Counted from the stretch's first letter, positions 55,101-62,700 are shown. The stretch is DNA of 64,000 bases from Anabaena sp. PCC 7108 (GCF_000332135.1 NZ_KB235896.1:4456356-4520355); one strand, 5' to 3'. Translations and numbers: made by a program. The notes: a model not told the origin generated them from the letters alone.

Positions 55101-56028
55101 ATCCTACTAATTTATCGGCATTAACTCCTAATTTTCGCAGATAATTTGCTAATTGATTTGCACGTTGATTAAGTTCTTGATAAGTTAATTGTTCATTCTC
55201 AAATACTACTGCAACTACATCTGGTGTTTTCTCTACTTGTTCTTCAAATAATTGGTGTATGCATTTATCCTGGGGATAATCCGTCTCACTTTGATTCCAT
55301 TCAACTAATAATTGATGTTTCTCTACTTCTGTAAGTAAGGGAATCTTAGTAAGAGTTTTTTCAGGAAAATTGATTATATTTGTTAATAAAGTTTCCAGAT
55401 GTCCTAACATTCGAGTTATGGCATCATCTGCAAATCGAGTTTGTTGATAATTGATTTTTAGTAATAAGTCTGATTCTGCATCAACAGATAATATCAAAGG
55501 ATATTCATTATGTTCAATAAATTCTAATTCTTCATGATTTCCAAATATTACTAGTGTTTCAAATAATGGTAATTCTAAAGGAATGTCACTCCATTGCTGA
55601 ATTTGTTCTAGAGGAGTAAATTCACACTCTGTCAAAGTAGACCATTGTCCTTGTATTTCTGTCAACCAGGATAAAACTGAAGTATCAGGTTTAACGGAAA
55701 CTCGCACAGGTACAATATTAAAATCAGGGTTTTCGGTAGTTGAACCAAACAGAATATCTGTTTCTCTAGTGTATTGACTTAAAAGTAGAGCTACTGCTGC
55801 TTGAATGAGAGTGTGAAGACTTAATTTATTGTTTTGGAAAAATGTAGTCAAATCTGAAGTTTGACTGTTTGATAGGTGAAATTCTTGGGTCTGACGAGAT
55901 AGATATAAGGAGGCGGAAGGAGTCAATAAAGGTAATGTAACAGGGGCTGTGAAACCGCGCAAAAAATCACGCCAGAATCTTTCAATATTTGAGCCGTAAT
56001 TAAGAGAGGTATCTTCTATATTTTTCAT
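46198..56028 (-). CDS. Three-module nonribosomal peptide synthetase with terminal thioesterase
   Basis: 3276 aa, order: C-terminal half of a condensation domain (about 15-235, no HHxxxDG); A1 (YTSGSTGTPKG near 406); T1 (GGHSLLAT near 818); C2 (HHIIFDGWS near 1009); A2 (YTSGSTGEAKG near 1486); T2 (about 1879); C3 (HHIIFDGWS near 2069); A3 (YTSGSTGKPKG near 2553); T3 (GGHSLLAV near 2947); TE (GGWCAGG near 3076, then FDAFPP and GNHNSL). Specificity codes read by eye: A1 D-V-E-N-I-G-A-I-T-K (no call), A2 D-T-K-D-L-G-V-V-D-K (Glu-like), A3 D-A-I-H-L-G-G-F-N-K (no call). No E or MT domain. Predicted product: a Glu-containing tripeptide or derivative. No tailoring or transport genes adjoin. Confidence 0.95.
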   Translation of the reverse strand: MKNIEDTSLNYGSNIERFWRDFLRGFTAPVTLPLLTPSASLYLSRQTQEFHLSNSQTSDLTTFFQNNKLSLHTLIQAAVALLLSQYTRETDILFGSTTENPDFNIVPVRVSVKPDTSVLSWLTEIQGQWSTLTECEFTPLEQIQQWSDIPLELPLFETLVIFGNHEELEFIEHNEYPLILSVDAESDLLLKINYQQTRFADDAITRMLGHLETLLTNIINFPEKTLTKIPLLTEVEKHQLLVEWNQSETDYPQDKCIHQLFEEQVEKTPDVVAVVFENEQLTYQELNQRANQLANYLRKLGVNADKLVGLCLEPSLSRIIGLLGILKAGGVYLPLDPVYPQERLRFMIEDSQVSILLTQASLAAKLSNNSLQIVNLDADWEKISTESTNNLQSCVTRENLAYVIYTSGSTGTPKGVLTSHQAIAHHSQNIIAHYQLNSSDDRTSSCGDRILQFASLSFDVSLEQILPTLAVGATLILIDTKLLTPWEFHQKLIDYDLTVVNIPPAYFTQWLQYLTENDFNTVPNQLRLVICGGEALPVESLKIWQNSPLRGIRLINAYGPTETTITAITFTVAQETTSIESYTNIPIGRPLPNRKVYILDQQKNPLPIGVAGELYIGGEGLAKGYLNQPKLTEDKFIFNPFAQVAESRLYKTGDLARYLPNGDIEYLGRIDNQVKIRGFRIELGEIEAVLNQHPNLKETKVITREDIPGEKRLVAYIISKSKQNSSSEISHQLREYLKQKLPDYMIPSGFVVLEFFPLTTNGKIDYRALPAPNFSANQSNNYIAPRTATEEILADIWNQVLKLETISINDNFFELGGHSLLATQVISRIRQTFNLEIPLRLLFEYPTISQLSSQIGNNNSLAVSQIEPRKQSKNLPLSFAQQRLWFLDQLEPNSTAYNMPYRLQIQGSLNISALEQSIVQIIQRHEILHTNFVVIDGEATQVITNKIDFQLPIIDLQSWTDEQREIEAERIAKKEAQQTFNLAEDSLLRIKLLRINQTEHWLLFNIHHIIFDGWSFGILFAELKALYTAYSEGVTLEFPQLPIQYADFTLWQKKWLAGEVLESQLNYWKQQLGGTLPVLELPKDRPRPRIKTYTGATKTFVLSPELTANIKSLSQKEGVTLFMTLLAVFKVLICRCSGQKDVIVGTPIAGRNRREIEGLMGFFVNTLALRTNLTNNPSFRELLGQVRQVCLEAYTNQDVPFEQLVEVLQPERNLSHTPIFQVMFVLQNAPMGELELPNLNLTALEPPKQTAKFDFTLSMEEKNGQLIGEWEYNTDLFAPATIERIIEHFQMLLSGILATPEQNIWQLPLIAEPERHQLLVEWNQTQTDYPQNKCIHQLFEEQVERTPDAVAVVFENQQLTYRELNQRANQVANYLQTLGVKSEKVVGICVERSLEMIVGILGILKAGGAYLPLDFTYPQERISRTLDDAQVAILLTQKHLITRLPKHQGELICLDTDWLLISQAIESNPVCEIQPENLAYVIYTSGSTGEAKGVMIQHSSVVNLANGLHQAIYSHHPNSPLQISLNGSLTFDTSVKQIIQLIYGHSLNIVPEKVRFDGNAMLSYLQHQKIDVLDCTPSHLGLLIGAGLLERDDTPEYVLVGGEPIDESMWTTLAQAQNINFYNVYGPTECTVDTTACLIQIANIKPVIGRPISNVKTYILDEYLQPVPINMPGELHIGGAGLAKGYINAKELTQKKFIPNPFDKTAGSKLYKTGDLARYLPNGDIEYLGRIDNQVKIRGFRIELGEIEAVLNQHPNLREAKVITREDIPGDKRLVAYIISKSNQNSQSEISIELREYLKQKLPDYMIPSGFVVLESFPLTTNGKIDYRALPAPDFSANQSNYVAPRTPIEEIIANIWIQVLKVEKIGIDDNFFELGGHSLLATQVISRIRQSFNLEIPLRLLFECPTIAQLSSQIGNNNSLPVPQIEPRKHQENLPLSFAQQRLWFLDQLEPNSTAYNMPYRLRLQGSLNISALEKSIDQIIQRHEILHTNFISLEGQPIQVISNKINFNLPIIDLQSLPDEQREIEAQRIAKEETQQPFNLAEDSLFRVKLLRVNQTEHWLLFNFHHIIFDGWSFRVLFEELKAVYTAYCHDLISPLPPLIIQYADFTLWQRNWLAGEVLESQLNYWKKQLSGTLTVLQLPTDYPRPQVQTYEGVAHALTLSPELTANLQSLSQKQGVTLFMTLLAAFKVLLCRYSGQEDVIVGTPIAGRNRSEIEGLIGFFVNTLVLRSDLSGNPSFRELLSRVRQVTLNAYAHQDVPFEKLVEELQPERDLSHTPLFQVWFNMVNLEETSLELNGLKVEPVSGFKIDSKFDLSLYLRAENNQINLQFVYNKVLFNVDTIQWMGMHFQQLLEGISANPEKPISQLSILTEKERYQLSHQRNLISPTNAFIEFQKQEIQQSIPSRFEQQAKKYANNIAVKTKNYQWTYGELNLQANKIAQELLQTVTNKEAKIALLFDHDAPMIAAILGSLKAGKTYVPLDPKYPQDRILYILEDSQAQVVLTNNNNLVNAQKLTDRKLPIINIDDININDSAVEITEEIAPDTLAYILYTSGSTGKPKGVIQNHRNVLHFIRNNTNNLHISQNDKLSLFASYSFDAAIIDIFSALLNGATLYPFDIKTEGLADLSAWLEEHKITIYHSTPTVYRSFIQILTEKESLAAKRLTHVRLVLLGGEQVIKSDVELYHKYFADECILVNGLGSTESSFNLQYLIDKKTQITEKFVPVGYPFDDTEILLLDHMGNPTDICGEIAISSPHIALGYWQKPELTKAAFLDDLHSGNKRIYRTGDLGRLKANGVIECLGRKDFQVKIRGFRIELGEIEAVLNQHSQVKETVVIAREDIPGEKRLVAYIIPKKNEVSSKEIKQYLKQKLPDYMVPAALVVLDVLPLTPNGKINRLALPTPDFKKLESTEYTTPADNLELQLTKIWENVLGVQPIGLNDNFFDVGGHSLLAVKLFAQIEKTFGKNIALTILFQAPTIRQLANMLRDEGYISSWSSLVPIQPHGSKRPFFYIHTIYGGLIYSLNLLLKLDADQPVYGLQAQGLDGKNSPHRCIADMASHYIKEIQTVQPHGPYLLGGWCAGGVIAYEMAQQLYALGETVELLAIFDAFPPQMIPVSHPVISSLSPSVKTKSGIYESRLRLMDMIERNRRYFHNLTLQQQIILVWEKIHRRIQDKITETVYQFYVKQNLPLPHSFRHLAVRDAILHAYRNYCPTVYAGKVIFFKAVDETKESTPYLQRWSELAAGGLEIHDIPGNHNSLMAEPHVSVLAEKLRRCLQT

Positions 56029-56260
56029 AATTAATCTAAGTTTTTCATTCTAATTTGTTCTGACTAAATTGTCTTAACTAGGCATCACGTCAAGTTAAAT
56101 AATTATACCAATTCAAAATCCAAAATTAAAGTAGTTGTCATGTATTTAGTCCATAATTTCATGAATGTATTTCTTCTTTTTCTATTACTATGGTTTCAAT
56201 CTTTATGCGTCTTGACACGAAACTTTCATGAAGATGTGGTTGATTATCTAAAAAGAATTT

Positions 56261-56297
56261 GATTCCCCCGTTAAACCCAGAGTTTAACGGGGGAATC
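56261..56297 (-). terminator. Strong hairpin terminator after the giant repeat protein
   Basis: Perfect 16-bp stem GATTCCCCCGTTAAAC / GTTTAACGGGGGAATC, 5-nt loop. On the minus strand it is followed by AAATTCTTTTTAG. It lies 53 bp past the stop of the 2116-aa gene, separating its transcript from the NRPS. Confidence 0.8.
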
Positions 56298-56349
56298 TTT
56301 AGTTTAAGTTGGAAGCACTATCACTAAAATTGGTATTTCTAGCGATTTA

Positions 56350-59300
56350 TTATCCTCCGTAGAAAACGCCATCTGCAAGACCCTTACCATTGTTGTAATC
56401 ATCCAGTTTGCTATTGATTGCATCACCAGACTCTAAAGGATAGAGAACATTGGTGTTCAAGTTGTAGGGACTTGGTGAACCGGATGCACTGGAAGTACCT
56501 TGACTCCAGTAGCTATTAGAAAGTTGAGGGCTATAAACATTACCAATACCTGTCATTTGGTAAATTGCGCCATCACCTTTCTTATCGCCATTTTCGTCTG
56601 GAGTGAAGGCTTGTAACCAATTAATGCCTTCGCTGATGTAATATCGTTCATCCTTATCGGTTGGATTAGCGGTGTCAATGGGATTACCAGCAAGATAATT
56701 CAACCAACCAGCAACCAAGGAGCGACCAAGATCGTACCGCTTATCTCCGTTAGGGTGCTGTGAGGAATCAACCATCTGGAGTGCTTGTGCTTTGGTGTAG
56801 AAGAGAGTATCTTCACCTGCATCAGTTTTGCCATTGCGGTTGTAGTCACCGATGAGTAGCCCGATGTCATACTGTCCGCTCACAGGATCAAGAACTTTTC
56901 CAGGTTCTGCGGAGTTCGTATAAGGTGCGAAGAGAAGATCGCTTTTGGCGAAGTTGGGCTGTGTTTTTTGTGCAGGTTCGTTGCCTTGGATACCATCCCA
57001 GAAAGTCTGCCAGGTGGAATTTGCCCAGAAACCAGGAGTACGTACACCAGGTGCTGAGGGGAGGTTTAAAGCAGCAGTCACGGTATCAGTATCGGTAGCA
57101 ATGTTGTTGCCAGTGTTGGTGTCGGTGAAACCAGTTGGAGCTGTTACCTTAGCGGTGTTAGTTAGAGAAACGGTTGTTGGTGCGACAGGTTTCTGAATAT
57201 CCAAATACCGAATTTTGAATTGATCGTTGCTATCATCGGTCTTGGCGGCGATAACTAGAGTGTTACCTAGGTTTTGATTAGCATTGATATCTGCCCAGCG
57301 ATCGCTGCTACCACCCAAGTTAACTTCAGTGAAACCAAAGCTGTCGAGAATTGAGTCGCTTAAAGTCGTGATGGTATTGTTAAAGTTACCGATCCAAACA
57401 GTGGCATCACTGTCATCAACGACATATTGCAGGTAGGCGCTATCAATCACAACCGATTCAGAGAATTGGAATAGGACGTAGTTATCTCTGCCACCGCCGT
57501 TATCAACGCGATGATAACTACTGCTTTCGTTGCTATCAGTAACACCTAAGCCACCAGTGTAGCTACCGAGATAGGCCTTATTCCAAGTTCCATTTTTGCC
57601 ATCAACACGACTAAAGGCGCTTGCTGTAACGGAAATGCCGTCCTGTGTAAACGTCCGGGTATTTCCATCTGTTCCATCCGTCGAACTATTGCCATTGAAA
57701 TCAAACGTGGTGTTTGTATAAGTGGGGGTAGAGGACACAGCGTTGGCAGCTACTGTACCATTAACTGTGTAAGTTATACTACTACCACCTGTCAGGGTGA
57801 CATAATCGTTGATGCTGCCTGTGCCGCTGGTTTGATTATCTGTAGCTCCCCCTGTTGCCACGCTTGTCCAAGTCACGTTGGTCAGCAAGGTAGGCATTAC
57901 ATCGCTAACCAAGGCGTTTGTGGCGGTCATCAGACCATTGTTGCTGACGACGATAGTGTAGGTTAACTCCTGTCCAGCAGCGACTGTCGTTAAACCGTCG
58001 GTTTTGGTAATTGACAAGTCGCCTGTTTTAACTGTAGGAGCAGAACTTACAGTATCAGTATCGGTAGCACTGTTGTTGTTGGAGTTAGTATCGGTGAAAT
58101 CAGCCGGACCTGTAATCGTAGCCGTATTGGATAGGGTTCCGGGTGAAGTAGTTGTGAGTTTACTGATGTCTAAAGTGTTGACTTTGAAATTATCATCAGT
58201 GTCACCAATTTTAGCCGCAATCACAAGTACATTGCCTGCAACATTGCCACTATTGATATCAGCTGTGCGAGTGCTACTACCACCGTTATTAACTTCAGTA
58301 AATCCTAAAGTACTTAATACAGTGCTGTTGAGATTGATATGGTTGTTGAAAGGATCGTTTACAGTTCCAATCCAGATCGACATATCGCTGTCACCGACGA
58401 CATAGCCCAAAGATGCTTTATCAATGACAACGGATTCCGAGAATTCAAACAGGATGTAATCATTGCTGCTGCCGTTGTCTACAACATGCAGATTACCGCT
58501 ACCATCTCCTTCATTGGAGTTGGTAACTCCTAATCCACCGCCATAGCTGCCGAGATAGGCATTAGACCAAGTAGTGCCATTCAGCTGACTAAAGGCACTT
58601 GCCTTCACCTGAACGCCGTTAGTGGCAGTAAATGTCCGAATATTACCAAGGGTTCCAGAAGTTGCTGTGTTGCCACCTAGGCTAAAGGTTCCTACACTGC
58701 CCACAGTCGGTGTAATCGGAGCTACAGTCCCGGTGACTGTATAAGTGATGCTGCTACCCGCTGTCAAGGTGACGTAATCGTTGATAGAGCCTGTACCAGT
58801 GGTTTGATTGTCTGTAGCTCCCCCTGTTGCCACACTTGTCCAAGTCACATTGGTCAAGTTGCTGGGCATGATATCGCTCACCAGGGCATTGGTAGCAGTT
58901 ATCAGACCATTATTTTGAGCCACAATGGTGTAGGTGATTTGCTGTCCAGGTGTGACTGTCGTTAAACCGTCGGTTTTGGTAATGGACAAGTCGCCGGCGT
59001 TTTGATAAATCCCTGCATCCAAAGTCGGGTTATTTTCACCAGAAGCAAGAGTGATAATTTGGGTTTTGCCAGTGCTGGTATTAGCATCGGAGTCTAAAGC
59101 ATCATCAGTACCTGCATCTGCTTGAGTAAACTGATATCCCGCAGGCAGATTAGAGAATTCAACTTGATATTCTTGTCCAGGTGTTAGTCCAGAGAAGTTA
59201 TACCGACCACCAGAATTGGTAGTTGTGGTGATAGTGGTGTTATCAGCAGTAGTACTAATCAGTCCATCTACTCCCCCACCAATCAGGGTGACGGTTACGC

Positions 59301-62300
59301 CTTCTACTCCTGCTTCTGAAGCCTCTTGAATGCCGTTGTTGTTGACATCATAGAATACGAAATTTCCTAATGAAGCTGTCTTATAGAAGCCTGAATCAAC
59401 TGTGGTGTCATTTTCTCCAGGAGACAAGTTGACGACATCGGAGATGAGTCCATCGCTATCAACGCTATCATCACCACCAACATTGGTAGGACTTACGCCA
59501 TTAAAGCCTGTGGGTTTGACAAACTGAACTTTGTAATCTCCTGGTTGCAGGTTAGTGAAGGAGTACAATCCATTGGCATCTGTGCTAGTGGTGGCAATGA
59601 AATTACCATCTGCATCCAATAGGTTAACAGTAGCCTCAGCAATGCCTTGTTCCCCTACATCTTGAATACCGTTGGCGTTGTTGTCTTCAAAGACAAAGTT
59701 ACCTAAGCTGGCTAGTGGTACTAAACCCGCATCTAATGTGCCGTTGAATTCTCCACTTGTCAGGGTGACTGTTTGAGTTAAGCCTGTGCTGGGGTTAGCA
59801 TCGCTATCTAGGGTATCGTTTCCACCTTGGTTAGCTTTGGTGAAACTATAACCACTTGGTGATGTGAATTGAAGTTGGTAGTCTCCAGGGGTTAAGCCAC
59901 TGAAGTTGTAACCACCGTTAGCATTGGTTGTGGTTGTACCAATAACACTGCCATCTGCAGGGTTAATTAACTCGACTGTTACCCCACTAACTCCGGCTTC
60001 TGAAGCATCTTGAATGCCGTTGTTGTTACTATCGTTGAATACGAAGTCTCCTAATGAAGCTGTCTTATAGAAGCCTGAATCAACTGTGGTGTCATTTTCT
60101 CCAGGAGACAAGTTGACGACATCGGAGATGAGTCCATCGCTATCAACGCTATCATCACCACCAACATTGGTAGGACTTACGCCATTAAAGCCTGTGGGTT
60201 TGACAAACTGAACTTTGTAATCTCCTGGTTGCAGGTTAGTGAAGGAGTACAATCCATTGGCATCTGTGCTAGTGGTGGCAATGAAATTACCATCTGCATC
60301 CAATAGGTTAACAGTAGCCTCAGCAATGCCTTGTTCCCCTACATCTTGAATACCGTTGGCGTTGTTGTCTTCAAAGACAAAGTTACCTAAGCTGGCTAGT
60401 GGTACTAAACCCGCATCTAATGTGCCGTTGAATTCTCCACTTGTCAGGGTGACTGTTTGAGTTAAGCCTGTTGTGGTGTTGGCATCGCTATCTAGGGCAT
60501 CGTCTCCACCTTGGTTAGCTGTGGAGAAACTGTAACCTGTTGGTGATGTGAATTGAACTTGATAATCTCCGGGAGTTAAGCCACTGAAGTTGTAACCACC
60601 GTTAGCATTTGTGGTGACGCTGGCAATAATACTGCCATCTGCGGGGTTAATTAACTCGACTGTTACCCCACTAATTCCTGCTTCTGAAGCATCTTGAATG
60701 CCGTTGTTGTTACTATCGTTGAATACGAAGTCTCCTAATGCGGCTGTCTTGTAGAAGCCTGAATCAACTGTGGTGTCATTTTCTCCTTGAGACAGGTTAA
60801 CGACATCGGAGATGAGTCCATCGCTATCAACGCTATCATCACCACCAACATTGGTAGGACTTATTCCGCTAAAGCCATCGGGTTGGACAAACTGAACTTT
60901 GTAGTCTCCTGGTTGCAGGTTAGTGAAGGAGTACAATCCATTGGCATCTGTGCTAGTGGTGGCAATGACATTACCATCGGCATCCAATAGGTTAACAGTA
61001 GCCTCAGCAATGCCTTTTTCCCAGGCTTCTTGAATGCCGTTGGCGTTACTATCTTCAAAGACAAAGTTACCTAAACTGGCTGGTACGAGTTCACCAAAGT
61101 TGTTTCCAGTACCATTTGTGCCTGAAGTTAGGGTAATGGTGCTGATGTTGTCGTTACCTAATGTCCCACCTTGAGTACCAACGCTGTCTTGACCATCTAA
61201 GTAGGCAGTTGGCTGAGTTTCTGTCAGGGTGTAGTTTGTGCCGGGACGCAAGTTGGTAAATTCGTAGTTACCATTGACATCTGTTGTCGCAGTAAGGCTG
61301 ACTGCGTTGCCTAAGTCGTCTGTACCTGTCAGGTTAATGGTTGTTCCTTCAATGCCTGTTTCTGTGGCATCTTTGATACCATTATTGTTGGCATCTACAT
61401 ATACTGTTCCAGATATGCTTGATGCTAAGACTTCACCAAAGTTGTTTCCAGTACCATTTGTGCCTGAAGTTAGGGTAATGGTGCTGATGTTGTCGTTACC
61501 TAATGTCCCACCTTGAGTACCAACAGCATCTTTACCATCTAAGTAGGCAGTTGGCTGGGTTTCTGTCAGGTTATATGTTCCCGGACGTAGGTTGCCGACT
61601 GTGTAGTTACCGTTGGCATCTGTTGTGGTTGTTACAGTTACAGCGTTGCCTAGGCTATCTGTACCTGTGAGGGTGATGATTGTTCCTTCAATGCCTGTTT
61701 CTGTGGCATCTTTGACACCGTTGTTGTTGGCATCTACATATACTGTTCCTGATACGCTGGCATACTTATAGAACCCAGCATCAATAGTTTGGTTGAATTC
61801 TCCAGGGTTTAAAATGATCACATTGGACAATAAACCGTCGGAATCCACCGCGCCAATGCTTCCCTGTTGCCGAGGACTTACCGCATCAAAGCCAGTGGGA
61901 GTAGTAAATTGCACCTGATAGCTTAAACCTGGGGTCAAGCCTTTGAATTCATATAAACCACCTGCACCAGTAGTGGTGGTTGCTAAAATTTCATTACTTT
62001 CGATGATTCCATTGCTATTGCTGTCCCGTCCCAAATTGACAGCAACTCCTGTAATTCCTGATTCACCTGCATCTTGGATGCCATTGGCGTTGAGGTCGTT
62101 CCATACGAAGTTGCCCAGTTTTGCTGCTTTAACTTGACCTAAAAGTGGTTGTTTAGGTGTTATCGAGCCATTGCTATTAACTACAAACGGGTCAAAAATG
62201 ACTCCAATAAATTGATTGGTGTCGGGAACAAAGTTTTCGCCGTTTGCCTTAGCCAGATTGACGATAGAAGTAACATCGCTGGCAACTACAGACCCGTCTT

Positions 62301-62700
62301 TTGTTAAATCACTACCATTGGGATTATAAGTGTCCCCCAGTAATGTCCAAATGGCTGCCTGAACTTCACCGTAGTTATATTGAGGATTAGCCGTAAAGTT
62401 TTGGTTAATGATCCAGTTGACCAAATCTAAATTATATAAGTTACCTATCCTCGCTGGCGTTCCCAATGTTGCCAACGGAGCTAGTTCATAACTGGAATAG
62501 ACATTAGCTGTATAGGTGGCGTTAGCGTCAATGCCAGTAGCACTGTCCAAACACCAAGCGTCAATGACACCCTGTTGGTTGAAATAAGTATAAGTATTAT
62601 CACTACCAGCACCAGTAATTGATACTACGTCCTTATAGCTAGGTGTATTCTGTGGTCCGCCGGCAGGGGTAACTGTGATTTTTACTTGAGGTTGCGACAT
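56350..62700 (-). CDS. Giant SdrD-B/DUF11 repeat protein with thioester-domain-like N-terminus
   Basis: 2116 aa, putative surface or secreted protein. Residues about 30-170 contain VIDAWCLDS and EVQAAIWTLLG, matching the Cys and Gln motifs of thioester (TED) adhesin domains. Then nine SdrD-B-type repeats of about 114 residues (LGNFVFEDNNANGIQDVGE type with Ca-binding-like D/N clusters) and two DUF11 modules (GDLSITKTDGLTTV). Each DUF11 carries an inserted beta domain (AYLGSYGGGLGV...YILFEFSESVVID). The C-terminal domain begins GVRTPGFWANSTWQ and has a dockerin-like DYNRNGKTDAGED. No N-terminal signal peptide, LPXTG or membrane anchor; export by a C-terminal signal (type I or other) is inferred. 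Ends in VFYGG. Confidence 0.88.
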   Translation of the reverse strand: MSQPQVKITVTPAGGPQNTPSYKDVVSITGAGSDNTYTYFNQQGVIDAWCLDSATGIDANATYTANVYSSYELAPLATLGTPARIGNLYNLDLVNWIINQNFTANPQYNYGEVQAAIWTLLGDTYNPNGSDLTKDGSVVASDVTSIVNLAKANGENFVPDTNQFIGVIFDPFVVNSNGSITPKQPLLGQVKAAKLGNFVWNDLNANGIQDAGESGITGVAVNLGRDSNSNGIIESNEILATTTTGAGGLYEFKGLTPGLSYQVQFTTPTGFDAVSPRQQGSIGAVDSDGLLSNVIILNPGEFNQTIDAGFYKYASVSGTVYVDANNNGVKDATETGIEGTIITLTGTDSLGNAVTVTTTTDANGNYTVGNLRPGTYNLTETQPTAYLDGKDAVGTQGGTLGNDNISTITLTSGTNGTGNNFGEVLASSISGTVYVDANNNGIKDATETGIEGTTINLTGTDDLGNAVSLTATTDVNGNYEFTNLRPGTNYTLTETQPTAYLDGQDSVGTQGGTLGNDNISTITLTSGTNGTGNNFGELVPASLGNFVFEDSNANGIQEAWEKGIAEATVNLLDADGNVIATTSTDANGLYSFTNLQPGDYKVQFVQPDGFSGISPTNVGGDDSVDSDGLISDVVNLSQGENDTTVDSGFYKTAALGDFVFNDSNNNGIQDASEAGISGVTVELINPADGSIIASVTTNANGGYNFSGLTPGDYQVQFTSPTGYSFSTANQGGDDALDSDANTTTGLTQTVTLTSGEFNGTLDAGLVPLASLGNFVFEDNNANGIQDVGEQGIAEATVNLLDADGNFIATTSTDANGLYSFTNLQPGDYKVQFVKPTGFNGVSPTNVGGDDSVDSDGLISDVVNLSPGENDTTVDSGFYKTASLGDFVFNDSNNNGIQDASEAGVSGVTVELINPADGSVIGTTTTNANGGYNFSGLTPGDYQLQFTSPSGYSFTKANQGGNDTLDSDANPSTGLTQTVTLTSGEFNGTLDAGLVPLASLGNFVFEDNNANGIQDVGEQGIAEATVNLLDADGNFIATTSTDANGLYSFTNLQPGDYKVQFVKPTGFNGVSPTNVGGDDSVDSDGLISDVVNLSPGENDTTVDSGFYKTASLGNFVFYDVNNNGIQEASEAGVEGVTVTLIGGGVDGLISTTADNTTITTTTNSGGRYNFSGLTPGQEYQVEFSNLPAGYQFTQADAGTDDALDSDANTSTGKTQIITLASGENNPTLDAGIYQNAGDLSITKTDGLTTVTPGQQITYTIVAQNNGLITATNALVSDIMPSNLTNVTWTSVATGGATDNQTTGTGSINDYVTLTAGSSITYTVTGTVAPITPTVGSVGTFSLGGNTATSGTLGNIRTFTATNGVQVKASAFSQLNGTTWSNAYLGSYGGGLGVTNSNEGDGSGNLHVVDNGSSNDYILFEFSESVVIDKASLGYVVGDSDMSIWIGTVNDPFNNHINLNSTVLSTLGFTEVNNGGSSTRTADINSGNVAGNVLVIAAKIGDTDDNFKVNTLDISKLTTTSPGTLSNTATITGPADFTDTNSNNNSATDTDTVSSAPTVKTGDLSITKTDGLTTVAAGQELTYTIVVSNNGLMTATNALVSDVMPTLLTNVTWTSVATGGATDNQTSGTGSINDYVTLTGGSSITYTVNGTVAANAVSSTPTYTNTTFDFNGNSSTDGTDGNTRTFTQDGISVTASAFSRVDGKNGTWNKAYLGSYTGGLGVTDSNESSSYHRVDNGGGRDNYVLFQFSESVVIDSAYLQYVVDDSDATVWIGNFNNTITTLSDSILDSFGFTEVNLGGSSDRWADINANQNLGNTLVIAAKTDDSNDQFKIRYLDIQKPVAPTTVSLTNTAKVTAPTGFTDTNTGNNIATDTDTVTAALNLPSAPGVRTPGFWANSTWQTFWDGIQGNEPAQKTQPNFAKSDLLFAPYTNSAEPGKVLDPVSGQYDIGLLIGDYNRNGKTDAGEDTLFYTKAQALQMVDSSQHPNGDKRYDLGRSLVAGWLNYLAGNPIDTANPTDKDERYYISEGINWLQAFTPDENGDKKGDGAIYQMTGIGNVYSPQLSNSYWSQGTSSASGSPSPYNLNTNVLYPLESGDAINSKLDDYNNGKGLADGVFYGG
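59371..60471. repeat. Identical 417-bp segments, 684-bp period
   Basis: 59371-59787 and 60055-60471 appear identical by eye over 417 bp. A third, diverged copy starts near 60739. The period is 684 bp (228 codons, two SdrD-B units of 114). Confidence 0.88.
61090..61525. repeat. 342-bp period repeat pair
   Basis: About 90 identical bp starting TTCACCAAAGTTGTTTCCAG at 61090 and 61432, a 342-bp period (114 codons). This is half of the 684-bp period, so one ancestral 342-bp unit fits the whole array. Confidence 0.85.

Noticed and set aside
45275-56028. Tab2 gene as part of an NRPS biosynthetic cluster
   Set aside because: Tab2 is a conserved photosystem-assembly factor; co-orientation with a 62-bp gap is probably accidental.
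59371-61525. CRISPR-like array
   Set aside because: The repeats are long coding units of 342/684 bp within one ORF, with no short repeat-spacer pattern.
57000-62140. Plus-strand Val/Ser-rich ORFs opposite the giant repeat gene
   Set aside because: Antisense shadows of Asp/Thr/Gly-rich repeats; they repeat with the same period and have no independent signals.
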